Notes under the pieces: generated by a model | Database searches by the model: none | What the model saw: only the letters and a program-made list of their open reading frames with translations | What the model was told of the DNA's origin: nothing | Origin: Ruminococcus bovis | Lineage (GTDB): Bacteria; Bacillota; Clostridia; Oscillospirales; Acutalibacteraceae | NCBI RefSeq assembly: GCF_005601135.1 | Contig: NZ_CP039381.1 | Coordinates: forward strand, 2,229,941-2,293,940 | Length of the DNA stretch: 64,000 nt | Direction of reading: 5' to 3' | Shown: piece after piece, positions 9,065-17,622 of the stretch | Position numbering within the stretch: position 1 is the first letter of the stretch | Layout of the letters: each line of letters begins with the position of its first letter | Made by a program: the position numbers and the translations under genes

Positions 9065-9791
9065 TATTAAACCAAATTTACCACAAGATAATGCAAAAAT
9101 AGTTGTTATGTCAACTAATAATAAGGATTTAGTAAAGAGGGTAGAGGAGTTAGGGATAAAAGTCCTATCTTCTGAGAATTTAAGTAAACTGTTGATATTT
9201 GAACAATATCATGCTGATTTACAGTTTTTATATTATAATAAAGATACAGTATTTGTACTTAAAGAATGTACAAGCCTTAAGGAAAATCTAAAAAAGTATT
9301 TTCCTAATGTAATTGAAATTAATAAAATTATTGAAAAAGATTATCCAAATAATGTAATGCTTAATTGTGTTGTACTAAATGATAAGCTGATTTGTAACAC
9401 AAAAACTATTGCAGATGAAGTTCTACAAATGGCTATTAAAGATAATCTAAAAATTATTAATGTAAATCAAGGTTACACGAAATGTTCAACTTGTATTGTA
9501 AATGAAAATGCTATAATCACTTCTGATAAATCTATTTACAAGTTCTGTAGAAATGAAATGGATGTATTACTAATAAGGCAAGGTTACATAGAATTACCGG
9601 GAACAGACTATGGATTCATTGGTGGCAGTTCATTTAAATACAATAGAAACACATTGGTGTTTACAGGAAATATAAAACTGCATCCTGATTATGAAAGCAT
9701 AAAATCATTTGCACAAAATCACAATGTGGAATTGCTCAGTTTAACTGAAAATACTATGATTGATATTGGCAGTATAATTCCAATCGGTTGA
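9057..9791 (+). CDS. Conserved protein following radA, DUF6873-like (GME fold)
   Basis: The ATG at 9057 is chosen over 9042 because GAGG lies nine bases upstream of it; it gives 244 residues. There is no signal peptide or membrane segment. Motifs typical of the family are GYTKCSTCIVNENAIITSDKS (here split), LIRQGYIELPG and DYGFIGGSSF, followed by KLHPDYESI. I recall such proteins being called DUF6873, with a guanidino-modifying-enzyme-like fold and no known function, and commonly found beside radA in Clostridia. The name comes from memory and needs a profile search. The 8-bp overlap with radA suggests a linked role. Confidence 0.7.
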   Translation: MSNIKPNLPQDNAKIVVMSTNNKDLVKRVEELGIKVLSSENLSKLLIFEQYHADLQFLYYNKDTVFVLKECTSLKENLKKYFPNVIEINKIIEKDYPNNVMLNCVVLNDKLICNTKTIADEVLQMAIKDNLKIINVNQGYTKCSTCIVNENAIITSDKSIYKFCRNEMDVLLIRQGYIELPGTDYGFIGGSSFKYNRNTLVFTGNIKLHPDYESIKSFAQNHNVELLSLTENTMIDIGSIIPIG

Positions 9792-9891
9792 TAGGTTCTT
9801 TAATTTATACAGTATTTCGTAAATCGCAGTATTTATGGGATTAGTCCTTAATTATATAGTAATTGCCTCTATTCTTATTTAGGACTTCCCT

Positions 9892-9923
9892 AAATTATAC
9901 AAAATATTCATTTTGTATAATTT
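9892..9923. terminator. AT-rich perfect inverted repeat downstream of radA operon
   Basis: Thirteen-base perfect arms (AAATTATACAAAA and its complement) flank a 6-base loop, followed by TGTAT. It may be a weak terminator. Nothing else is recognisable in 9792-10053. Confidence 0.5.
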
Positions 9924-10053
9924 TGTATATAAATAGATACCTATCCCTCTCAATTAATTTTTAAGAAAAATATCTAAGTTTAATATATAAATTATAAAAA
10001 TACAGCATGACTGTTAATCATGAGTTTTATTAAAAATAAAAGAAGGTGAAAAT

Positions 10054-11037
10054 TTGGCAGTAAATTTCAGAGATGAAGCACCGGAAATTGTAAAAGATTT
10101 TTTGTTCTATTTACAAACTATAAAAGAAAAATCACCTAGGACTATAAATGAATATTATTTAGATCTAAGAATGTTCTTAAGGTTTATTAAAGTTCTTCGT
10201 GGTGATGTTAAATGTGATTTTGATAAGATTAAAATTGATGATGTTGATATTAATTTTCTAAAAGAAATCACCTTAACAGATATTTATGAATTTATGAATT
10301 ATCTGATAAGTGATAGAAATATGAAAGCAGCAGGTAGATCACGAAAAGCCTCTACCCTACGAACTTTCTTTAATTATTTAACAGTTAAAAAGCACTTGTT
10401 AGATTATGACCCAACAAAAGAACTTGAAATGCCAAAACAAAAAAAGGCTTTGCCAAAGTATTTAACTCTTGAACAAAGTCTTGAATTACTTAATGCAGTT
10501 GAGGGTAAACATAAAGAAAGAGATTATGCTATTATCACAATCTTCTTAAATTGTGGTTTGCGATTGTCTGAACTTGTAGGACTTAATGTTACTGATATTC
10601 GTAATGATAATACTGTTAGAGTCCTTGGTAAAGGTAACAAAGAAAGAATTGTTTATCTTAATAATGCCTGTATAAATGCGATTAATGATTATCTAAAGGT
10701 TAGACCTACTGATGGTTTAAAAGATAAAAAGGCATTGTTTATATCCTCTCAATTAAAGAGAATGAGTCCCAAAACTGTACAAGCTATGGTGTATAAATAT
10801 CTTGAAAAGATAGGATTAGATAGTCAAGGATACAGTTGTCACAAGTTAAGACATACTGCTGCAACACTTATGTATCAGCATGGTAATGTGGATATTAGAG
10901 TGCTGAAAGATATTTTAGGTCATGAAAATTTAGGTACAACCGAAATATACACTCACCTATCTAATAAGCAACTTGAAGATGCATCAAAAAGTAATCCACT
11001 AGCAAATGTAAAACCTAAGAAAGATAAGGAAAAGTAA
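10054..11037 (+). CDS. Tyrosine recombinase XerC/XerD family
   Basis: This 327-residue protein starts at TTG 10054, supported by AGAAGGTGA just upstream. It has a SAM-like N-terminal core-binding domain (about 10-120) and a catalytic domain. Catalytic residues are Arg in LNCGLRLSELVGL, Lys in GKGNKERIVYL, HxxR in HKLRHTAATLMY, His in LGHENL and the nucleophile Tyr in TTEIYTHLS. Length and lack of nearby phage genes favour the housekeeping Xer role in resolving chromosome dimers. No dif site was recognised close by. It is one base from the next gene. Confidence 0.9.
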   Translation: MAVNFRDEAPEIVKDFLFYLQTIKEKSPRTINEYYLDLRMFLRFIKVLRGDVKCDFDKIKIDDVDINFLKEITLTDIYEFMNYLISDRNMKAAGRSRKASTLRTFFNYLTVKKHLLDYDPTKELEMPKQKKALPKYLTLEQSLELLNAVEGKHKERDYAIITIFLNCGLRLSELVGLNVTDIRNDNTVRVLGKGNKERIVYLNNACINAINDYLKVRPTDGLKDKKALFISSQLKRMSPKTVQAMVYKYLEKIGLDSQGYSCHKLRHTAATLMYQHGNVDIRVLKDILGHENLGTTEIYTHLSNKQLEDASKSNPLANVKPKKDKEK

Positions 11038-11038
11038 A

Positions 11039-11461
11039 ATGAAAATTTATTTAGCAAGTCCATTCTTTAATGAAAAAGAATTAGAGAATGTTAAGATAGC
11101 AGAAAAGATACTTACAGAAAGAGGTTTTTCTCTCTTCTCCCCTAGACTTAATGAAGTCAGAACTGACGAAATTACTCAGCAGTATTGGTGGTCAAAAGAA
11201 ACATTTATGAATGATAAGAAGTTCATTGATTGGGCTGATGTTGTTGTAATGCTTTATTATGGAGGTTATAGTGATAGTGGAACTGCATGGGAATGTGGTT
11301 ATGCTTATGGTACTAATACACCGGTAGTTGTTGTGCAACTTGGTGAAGATTCCAACCTTATGGTGCATGAAGGTTGCCATAGTAACATTACTTTAGAAGA
11401 ACTGAAAACGTATGATTTTGAAATGTTACCTGCAAAGCCTTATAAAGGAAAAATGTTTTAA
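11039..11461 (+). CDS. Nucleoside 2-deoxyribosyltransferase family protein
   Basis: This 140-residue soluble protein starts with MKIYLASPFFNEKE, the nucleotide-binding strand of PF05014. It has DWADVVVMLYYGG and the active-site motif SGTAWECGYAYG with the catalytic Glu. The family exchanges bases between deoxynucleosides or hydrolyses N-glycosidic bonds for salvage. Substrate cannot be told from sequence. It starts 1 bp after the recombinase stop and shares its transcript. Confidence 0.85.
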   Translation: MKIYLASPFFNEKELENVKIAEKILTERGFSLFSPRLNEVRTDEITQQYWWSKETFMNDKKFIDWADVVVMLYYGGYSDSGTAWECGYAYGTNTPVVVVQLGEDSNLMVHEGCHSNITLEELKTYDFEMLPAKPYKGKMF

Positions 11462-11467
11462 TTATAC

Positions 11468-11499
11468 AAAAAGCCTTGGAAATAATCCAAGGCTTTAAT
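11468..11499. terminator. Bidirectional terminator between convergent genes
   Basis: The hairpin AAAGCCTTGG / CCAAGGCTTT has a 7-base loop. The better T-run is on the minus strand, so it serves both the deoxyribosyltransferase operon and the convergent lipoprotein at 11513. Confidence 0.8.
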
Positions 11500-11512
11500 A
11501 CTATGATTTTAT

Positions 11513-11635
11513 TTAAGCGCTAATACGGAATCTAAATCTTTTACTGTCATTACAGTAGTTTTTATAAAAGCAACCACTAAGTGTTACCAAAATTAATGTT
11601 AAAGCTAACACTAATATTATTCTACCTTTTTTCAT
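11513..11635 (-). CDS. Small putative lipoprotein (40 aa)
   Basis: ATG (complement of 11633-11635) opens 40 codons with a Lys-rich start (MKKGR), a hydrophobic stretch and the lipobox VTLSGC, with Cys near residue 22, followed by a short basic tail ending RFRISA. Mature length would be under 20 residues. The RBS is weak. It lies just downstream of the lipoprotein pseudogene at 11656 and reads the same way. Function unknown; it might be the signal-peptide fragment of a lost lipoprotein gene. Confidence 0.5.
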   Translation of the reverse strand: MKKGRIILVLALTLILVTLSGCFYKNYCNDSKRFRFRISA

Positions 11636-11655
11636 AACAACCACACTTTTTTATT

Positions 11656-12814
11656 TCATTCTTGGTGAAAAACAATCTTATCACCTTTCTTTATACTATC
11701 AAGTCCAACCTTTGCAACTCTTTTGCTGTACACATAATCAATCACAACAGTAATAGATTTTTTATCATTACCATTGTATGTATATTCTCCACCAAACAAG
11801 CTATCTCCATCATTAGTATCAGTTAAGTCGCTTTTTATTGTCACAAGTAAAGGAAAACTTTCCATCATCACTCTTCCATACTTTACTATACTTTTTATCA
11901 TATTCATCTGCACCGTAAGGACCGGGAACAGCACCAACATCAGAAGTTGTGGTATCATTATCATTAAATGCATAGTATATACCTTTATTTTTTGCCCATT
12001 TTTCAGTTACAGTACCCTTATAACAATAAACAAGAACATTTCCTGAATCTTCTGTTCCGAAATCAGCATCAATTTTCTTGATATTTTTGCCAAAATAAAT
12101 TGGATAATTACCATATAACATTTGATTTATAGGTTCAAAATTTTCAATATTATCAACAACTATATAAAAATCTTCGCCATCTTCATTATTATAGTAATCA
12201 TAAAAATTTATGTATAATAAAGTTTTCATATCTTTAGTATATATAATATTATCTATATAAGTATAATATGGATTGTTTTTATCAATTTTAACTGATGCAA
12301 AGTCATTTTCATACTTGTCGGTAAATCCGGTTGTATCTGCATCGTAAGAAACCCAAAGTGCACCGCTAGTAACATATTTTACTGTTGATGGAATTGTGAT
12401 TTTACAGTCTTTAATACCTGCAAAAGCTCCATAAATTTGATTTTTACCATTATACTTTTCATCACTGATAAAGTCTCCTAGCATAATAACAGGTTTATTG
12501 TCTAAAGTTTTAGGTATTTTAATTGTATTATTATGGCCTAAGTAACGATTGATACAAACACCATCAAGATAGTTGGTAATTAAATAATCACCACATACAC
12601 GAGAATTTTTCTTGTAGTATTCTTGTGATTTTTTATCTTCCAGGTTGCTAACCAATCCAAAACTATTCATATCTTTACAACCGGTTTTACTGTTGCATAT
12701 GTAATTAGAATAACCTTCTTCATTCTTATAATCACAATTATAATCCTTAAAAGAACAACCGGTAAAAAGAATTGCTAATATTATAAAACTAACAAAAAAT
12801 AAATTTCTTTTCAT
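11656..12814 (-). pseudogene. BspA-like leucine-rich lipoprotein, frameshifted near the C-terminus
   Basis: A lipoprotein signal ends in LFTGC (Cys near 20). The body has LRR_5/BspA-type units such as KITIPSTVKYVTSGAL and the phrase NNPYYTYIDNIIYTKDMKTLLY, typical of secreted BspA-like proteins. The main frame stops at 11819, but the same protein continues in another frame to 11656 (SLFGGEYTYNG, VVIDYVYSKRVAKVG). Removing one A from the A5 run near 11838-11842 joins them into about 385 residues. The start has AGGAGG upstream. It is a real pseudogene or a homopolymer error. Confidence 0.75.
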
Positions 12815-13013
12815 AATGATACCTCCTGTATCCCTAACTTGATATTATTACACCAACAAATTAAAGTCAATTAACATTTTTATAAATTTTAGTTAAATTA
12901 ATTATCCAATCATACAAAATCTTTAACTTTAAATAGATATTTTTCTATCTACTAGTAATACTTTTCAAAGTGTAAAAGTGTTGCAAAATTTTATAATTAT
13001 TTTGAAAAAATAG

Positions 13014-13043
13014 AAAAGCCACAACATTTCTGTTGTGACTTTT
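13014..13043 (-). terminator. Terminator of the agr operon
   Basis: Arms AAAAGxCACAACA and TGTTGTGxCTTTT flank a TTTC loop, downstream of agrD on the minus strand. The rest of 12815-13111 is AT-rich with no coding signal. Confidence 0.75.
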
Positions 13044-13111
13044 CAAAGGTGTGTAAGTTATAACAAATAAAAATTTAGTAATTTTTATAAGTATTTTAAT
13101 TGTACTTATTA

Positions 13112-13255
13112 TTACTTATTTCTATTTGAAATATATTTCTTTAGTGATTCAGGTTCTTTTGGTTGACCTGAGAAATTGAATGATGCAGTATTGCAAGAAA
13201 CCTTTACTGCATGTAAAGACATTTTCTTAAGTACTTCACTAATCTTTTCTTTCAT
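13112..13255 (-). CDS. agrD: AgrD-like cyclic lactone autoinducer peptide precursor
   Basis: This 47-residue precursor has an amphipathic N-terminal leader (MKEKISEVLKKMSLHAV), a core around VSCNTASFNFSG and the acidic tail QPKEPESLKK. The Cys at residue 21 would form the thiolactone, and the tail matches the conserved recognition motif for AgrB. The ATG at 13255 is preferred because AAGGAG sits nine bases upstream. It overlaps the end of agrB by 17 bp in another frame, as is usual for agrBD. The mature peptide boundaries are inferred: the C-terminal cut is likely just before QPKEP. Regulation would be by AgrA at the operon promoter. Confidence 0.9.
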   Translation of the reverse strand: MKEKISEVLKKMSLHAVKVSCNTASFNFSGQPKEPESLKKYISNRNK

Positions 13256-13832
13256 TTTTCTCATCTCCTTTTTTCAAACTTTCTATAATAATCAATACAT
13301 CCACACATATTATTGTGGGATACACTATGATTAATATGTTGTTTTGATAAATAGTTAACAAGATGATTGGCAATATAGCGTTTATACATAGAGAAATGAT
13401 TGAAAGCATTTTTTGCTTTTTATAATTTAATATTGATTTGCCTTTGCTTTTTACCGGACTCATTAAGATGAATAATATAAGGGATAAAAACAAAGTTATA
13501 ATAGCGATTAATATAATTGTTCTATTAGGGAAAGCTAGCATAATATCAGCAGAAAATAGAACTAATAAATAATATGCAACTGTTACTATAAAACACTTTA
13601 AATAAGAGTTTGCGTGATAGCCTCCACTAAATACTCTGATACTTGAAAAAGAAATAATAAAAATTATTGTATCTATTAATTTCCCTGTTAAAAGTCCAAT
13701 TAATAATAAACTAATTGTTTCAATTACAGATGATACTAACAGTTCAAAACCATAAATATATATATCTAGTGGAGTTTTATCACTATCATTGCAAACAGAA
13801 AGTGCTATTCTTTCGGAAAGTCTATGTAACAT
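13239..13832 (-). CDS. agrB: AgrB-like peptide processing protease
   Basis: This 197-residue membrane cysteine protease trims and cyclises AgrD. The start at ATG 13832 begins MLHRLSERIA and has AGGTGA at proper spacing, better than GTG 13838. The catalytic His is in FSGGYHANSY (near 75). The expected Cys, usually about 7 residues later, is in YLKCFIVT. Four to six hydrophobic segments follow. Order and overlap with agrD and co-direction with agrC/agrA make the identification firm. Confidence 0.93.
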   Translation of the reverse strand: MLHRLSERIALSVCNDSDKTPLDIYIYGFELLVSSVIETISLLLIGLLTGKLIDTIIFIISFSSIRVFSGGYHANSYLKCFIVTVAYYLLVLFSADIMLAFPNRTIILIAIITLFLSLILFILMSPVKSKGKSILNYKKQKMLSIISLCINAILPIILLTIYQNNILIIVYPTIICVDVLIIIESLKKGDEKNERKD

Positions 13833-13894
13833 ATACACATCACCTACGAAAAGAGTAGCACATTTTCACATACTATGTATTAACTTGGTAAAAA

Positions 13895-15229
13895 TCAGAG
13901 GTTTTCTGGTAAACTTCTATTGTCTAAAATCACAGTAATTATAAATTCTTTATTTCTTTCTTTTATAATTACATCTCCATTATATTTATGAGCAATGCTA
14001 TTAATTATTGTGATTCCTTTACCATGATTATCTTTATCTTCCTTATCTGTTTTTAGTGAAGGATTATTAAATAATACAGAATCGAGTATATTGTTTCTAC
14101 ATTTTATAATGGAATAAGAACCTTCATACCCTGTAGATAAATTAATTTCATTGTTTTTTACTTTGTTTTTAGATAAATATGAAATTGCATTATCAAGAAT
14201 ATTACCGATTAATGAAATAATATCAGAACTGTTTTTAAACATTTTTAAGTCATTAGTAATGCTTAGTTTAATGGGTATTTCATAGCTTTTAGCTTTTTCA
14301 ATTTCAACATTTAATACTGCATTTAATAAATAATTTTCAGTATTTACTATTGTTCCTATAGATGTGTACTTATTAGTTAAGCTATGACAGATATTATGTG
14401 CTTCATCATAATTTTCTTCTTCAATTAAAGCATCAATACATAATATATTATTCTTCATATCATGTTTTAACAATTTAATAGTTTCAATTTGGCTATTAGA
14501 ACTGATTATATTTTGTTTATATAAATTAGCTTTTTGTTCTGATAATAATAGTTTTGTTTTAATTTCATTATCCTTATTTATTCTGGCTATCATAAACCAC
14601 ACTATTCCTGCAATTACAATCATACTGATACAAATTATTGAAAGGAAAATAATTATGTTAGATTGGAAATTGGTAAGTATCATTATGTACATTGTTATAT
14701 ATAAAATCATCATAGCTAATAGTGGAATAACTACAAATGCAATAACATTAGAAACTTTCTTCAAGCTATATGTTTTAGCTTTAGTTCGCCACATTATAAA
14801 TAAAACAACCATTGTAGCTAGATTTGCAAGACAAACAAATAAATATCTAAATAAGCTTGACTTTGTAATTAATTCTTCAAAAGTTACACCGGAAATTATG
14901 GATGATGAATAAACAAAACCATAAGATATGATTGTATTTATTAATGATACTATAAATGGAAGTATTAGCTTAATTGCCAACTCACCTTTAAGACAAGTAA
15001 TACAATATATTTCATATAATATAATTCCTATAAACATATCAAGCATAACAATGTTGGGTTGATTGTATGTAAAATATGTTAGAACTGCAAAATTAAGTGC
15101 AATAAATATTGATAAAAGAATTATATTCTTTCTTGTTGAAAACTTACCACCTAAGAATAAGAGAAAGAATCCTACAAAATAAATAGACTGCAATAAATTG
15201 ACGGTTATTTCAAAAACATAATTAAACAT
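13895..15229 (-). CDS. agrC: AgrC-like sensor histidine kinase (GHKL)
   Basis: This 444-residue protein has six or seven N-terminal membrane segments (about residues 1-210), the usual AgrC peptide-sensing domain, then a coiled region. The phosphoacceptor helix is KLLKHDMKNNILCI (His near 252). The GHKL ATPase has the N box SLIGNILDNAISYL and the G box HGKGITIINSIA. It would bind the AgrD-derived peptide and phosphorylate AgrA. It starts 8 bp inside the agrA stop region (ATG 15229), so the two are translationally coupled. Confidence 0.93.
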   Translation of the reverse strand: MFNYVFEITVNLLQSIYFVGFFLLFLGGKFSTRKNIILLSIFIALNFAVLTYFTYNQPNIVMLDMFIGIILYEIYCITCLKGELAIKLILPFIVSLINTIISYGFVYSSSIISGVTFEELITKSSLFRYLFVCLANLATMVVLFIMWRTKAKTYSLKKVSNVIAFVVIPLLAMMILYITMYIMILTNFQSNIIIFLSIICISMIVIAGIVWFMIARINKDNEIKTKLLLSEQKANLYKQNIISSNSQIETIKLLKHDMKNNILCIDALIEEENYDEAHNICHSLTNKYTSIGTIVNTENYLLNAVLNVEIEKAKSYEIPIKLSITNDLKMFKNSSDIISLIGNILDNAISYLSKNKVKNNEINLSTGYEGSYSIIKCRNNILDSVLFNNPSLKTDKEDKDNHGKGITIINSIAHKYNGDVIIKERNKEFIITVILDNRSLPENL

Positions 15230-15938
15230 CCCTATCACCTATCCAGTTAAAGAATTCAGTTTTCACTGCTTCTTTGTATTTCTTGTTAAGAGGAACACTA
15301 ATATTGTTTTTTAATAAAATACTGTTACTGGCTATGTATTGAATATAATTATTATTAACTACATAACCAATGTGAGGCCTAACAAACCCATAGTCACAAA
15401 TTTTTTTGAATTCTTTATTAATGTTGCTTCTTACTTTATAATCACCATTTTCAGTATGGAAAATCACATAATTATTAATTTTATCCAGGAAAATAATATC
15501 ATCAACATTTACAGCAACATCTTTTCTACCTGCATGTAAAAAGATAGTATTGTCATCTATTCTTAAAGAATCATTAATATGCTTTATACATTCAGCTACA
15601 TCAGTTTCCATACTGCTTTTTCTGATAAATGTATAAGGATAACTTTTCAGTGCTTCAAAAACAAGTTCATCATGGCTTGTAACAAATACAAATAAAGGTA
15701 CTTGAGAATTACCTTTTAATTTATTTATTTTTTCAGCAGTTTCAATACCGTTACAGAAAGGCATTTCAATATCAAGAAAAATTAGATGAAACTGTGAATA
15801 GTTAGATAAAATATCCATACCGTTTGAATATTTCTGTAATGAATATTCTATTTTTGACTGATTACAAGTCTTAGCTATAATATTGGATAACTTATTTACA
15901 AATACCATATCGTCATCCACAACTGCAATTTTTAGCAT
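15222..15938 (-). CDS. agrA: AgrA-like LytTR response regulator
   Basis: This 238-residue regulator has a receiver domain (acidic pocket DDD at 9-11, phospho-Asp in LIFLDIEMPF near 57, Lys in FIRKSS near 108) and a C-terminal LytTR DNA-binding domain (about 135-235, with DIIFLDKINNYVIFHT and FVRPHIGYVVNNNYI). It is first in the operon agrA-agrC-agrB-agrD, the reverse of the staphylococcal order. A GGGGTGG ribosome site precedes the ATG. It probably autoregulates the promoter at 15956-15984. Confidence 0.93.
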   Translation of the reverse strand: MLKIAVVDDDMVFVNKLSNIIAKTCNQSKIEYSLQKYSNGMDILSNYSQFHLIFLDIEMPFCNGIETAEKINKLKGNSQVPLFVFVTSHDELVFEALKSYPYTFIRKSSMETDVAECIKHINDSLRIDDNTIFLHAGRKDVAVNVDDIIFLDKINNYVIFHTENGDYKVRSNINKEFKKICDYGFVRPHIGYVVNNNYIQYIASNSILLKNNISVPLNKKYKEAVKTEFFNWIGDRDV

Positions 15939-15955
15939 TAATCCACCCCTACTTT

Positions 15956-15984
15956 AATATAACAGATTATACGATTTATTTCAA
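15956..15984 (-). promoter_or_regulatory. Promoter of the agr operon
   Basis: On the minus strand TTGAAA and TATATT are spaced by 17 bp, about 18 bp before the agrA start. I see no clear AgrA/LytTR direct repeat upstream. Confidence 0.65.
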
Positions 15985-16026
15985 GAATGTTGAGAAATTA
16001 TACTTTTAAGAAGTTATTAATTAGTA

Positions 16027-16056
16027 AAAAACCACAACACTATATTTGTGGTTTTT
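16027..16056 (-). terminator. Terminator downstream of the ABC ATPase remnant
   Basis: Perfect arms AAAAACCACAA and TTGTGGTTTTT enclose an 8-base loop, with A- and T-runs making it usable on both strands. Confidence 0.75.
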
Positions 16057-16098
16057 AGGAAGGTGTTTATTATAAAAATCTAGTTATAAGTAATTTTA

Positions 16099-16653
16099 TT
16101 ACAATCCCTGTTCAAAGACATAAAGGTAAAGGTCTTCAAGGGTTGGTTTTACAATTTTAGAATAGTGATTTTCAGGAGGGTTATCTGTCACTAATCTAAC
16201 AACAATCTTTTCACCATTATGATATAGGTTAGAAACTCTGTAATTATCTTGATAATACTTTAGTTCTTCCCTATCAATTTCAACTTCAACTACCTTGTTT
16301 TCAATTTCACTTACAAGGTTTGGACAAGTATCATGTGACACAAGTTTGCCTTGCTTTAGTAGGATAATTTCCTTGGCAATAAATTCAATGTCAGATACAA
16401 CATGAGTTGAAATCAAAACAATTTTATCTTCAGCTATTTCACTGATAAAGTTACGAATTCTAATTCTTTCCTTAGGGTCAAGACCGGCAGTAGGTTCATC
16501 AAGAATAAGAATTTTAGGGTCATTAAGTAACGCTTGAGCAATTAATGCTCTTTGTTTCATACCACCGGAAAAGCCACCTAGGTTTTGTGTGCTGAATCGG
16601 TCAAATTAACAGTATCAAGAAGTGAAGCGATTTTGAACAAGTCCGTAAAAAAT
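16099..16653 (-). pseudogene. ABC transporter ATPase, 5' truncated and frameshifted
   Basis: The intact C-terminal frame (16099-16560) carries MKQRALIAQALL, Walker B ILILDEPTAGLDP and the H-loop STHVVSD. Upstream sequence on the same strand reads LLDTVNLTDSAHKT in one frame and LGGFSGGMKQR in another, so a single-base change at about 16577-16582 splits the protein just before the signature. The Walker A half is absent: homology ends where the inverted-repeat element at 16654 begins. The gene is dead. It belonged to an ABC-2 type transporter, but no permease lies nearby. Confidence 0.85.
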
Positions 16654-16679
16654 GGACAATAGAAAAAGCACCCTCTTGA

Positions 16680-16919
16680 TGTAAAATATACATTGCTTCT
16701 AATGGAATTAGAGGGTATAGATTAGGTATTGTTGTTACGCATGACGGAAAAGTATTTACTTATAAGGCAGGAAATACACCATTTAGTTCTTTAACATTTA
16801 GCAAAAGTGTTGACAAATTTAGAGGTGCGCCTTATAATTTAAACGAGTATAGCGCAATTATACAAACATTGAAAGATTTTGAGAAGTTATTTGGAATTTA
16901 TTGGAGTGAGCGTTTATGA
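16680..16919 (+). pseudogene. C-terminal fragment of an unknown protein, possibly a toxin domain
   Basis: The frame is open from just inside the left inverted repeat to TGA 16917-16919 with no start codon near its beginning. About 79 residues are readable, including GYRLGIVVTHDGKVFTYKAG and a tail ending FGIYWSERL. It overlaps the next ORF's ATG by 4 bp, as toxin genes often overlap their immunity genes. No named domain is recognised. The start has been lost, so it is a fragment. Confidence 0.45.
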
Positions 16920-17062
16920 TTCATGAAAAGGTGAATTTTGAACATTATTATGATGGTCATTATATTGATTCTGGCAAATCTCGAGAGCAAAGAGAAGAAG
17001 ATTTAAAGCTATCGCTTGAAGAAGATAAAAAATTGAAAAGTTGGTCAGAAGTAGATTGTTAA
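16916..17062 (+). CDS. Small acidic/basic protein, possible immunity gene part 1
   Basis: ATG 16916 overlaps the previous stop (ATGA). The 48 residues start MIHEKVNFEHYYDG and include a charged helix rich in Glu and Lys. The next ORF begins in another frame around this stop, and together they would make a protein of about 110 residues, so a frameshift near 17055 is possible. No family is recognised. Confidence 0.45.
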   Translation: MIHEKVNFEHYYDGHYIDSGKSREQREEDLKLSLEEDKKLKSWSEVDC

Positions 17063-17238
17063 CTAACATATTAGCACTAACAGAGATAATAGCTGAAGTT
17101 TTTTCTATTCCTGAGAATGAATATGCAAAAGATTTAATCAAATTGGTTGGTGAAAGAGAAATATCGGTCAAAGATTACAAAGGCAATATAAGTAATCAAA
17201 TAGAACGATATATGTTATTAAAGGTGATTAAACAATGA
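17056..17238 (+). CDS. Small protein, possible immunity gene part 2
   Basis: The frame has a TTG at 17056 overlapping the preceding stop and no ATG until late. It encodes about 60 residues (LALTEIIAEVFSIPENEYAK, then an acidic helical stretch). Its TGA overlaps the ATG of the next gene. It is either a separate short gene or the second half of the preceding one. Family unknown. Confidence 0.4.
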   Translation: MLTNILALTEIIAEVFSIPENEYAKDLIKLVGEREISVKDYKGNISNQIERYMLLKVIKQ

Positions 17239-17561
17239 TTGAAAATCCCAATGAGTGGTTTTATAATAGTGCTAAATACGCTATTGATAATAAAAATCAA
17301 ATTCAATACGGTTGTGTTTTTTTACTTAGAAAAGATGCACCTGACAAAGTACAAGAAGATTATAAAAAGTATATTAAACTTATAAAAAAGTCTTTTTTTT
17401 CATCGGGAATAGGTGTATTCAAGCCGTATAATTGTAATGGTTTAGTAGGATATAAACTTATAGGCTTTAATGATAATCTTAACGATTTTGAAAAAGAACA
17501 AGCTGATATTATGAAAAAACTTATAGATAATGGATGTATTAGCAATGAGCCATTTATTTGA
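17235..17561 (+). CDS. Unknown 108-aa protein in the mobile cassette
   Basis: This soluble protein (starting MIENPNEWFYNSAKYAIDNK) has ATG overlapping the preceding TGA and the ribosome site AAAGGTG upstream. It has no signal peptide or membrane segments. Size, soluble character and position after a toxin-like fragment suggest an immunity protein; that is inference from context. It is the last gene before a terminator in the element. Confidence 0.6.
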   Translation: MIENPNEWFYNSAKYAIDNKNQIQYGCVFLLRKDAPDKVQEDYKKYIKLIKKSFFSSGIGVFKPYNCNGLVGYKLIGFNDNLNDFEKEQADIMKKLIDNGCISNEPFI

Positions 17562-17596
17562 ACTACCTTTACAAAGAAATAATTGTAATATTTAGA

Positions 17597-17622
17597 CACT
17601 AACTTTTTGTTAGTGCTTTTTT
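17597..17622 (+). terminator. Terminator of the mobile cassette genes
   Basis: CACTAAC and GTTAGTG arms flank a T5 loop, followed by C and seven T residues. Confidence 0.85.

Noticed and set aside
10054..11037. Integrase of a prophage or integrative element
   Set aside because: It is a tyrosine recombinase, but there are no att repeats, phage or conjugation genes around it, no adjacent tRNA, and the length fits housekeeping Xer.
14655..14912. Plus-strand ORF inside agrC
   Set aside because: It is antisense to the membrane domain of AgrC, whose frame is well supported; it is a shadow.
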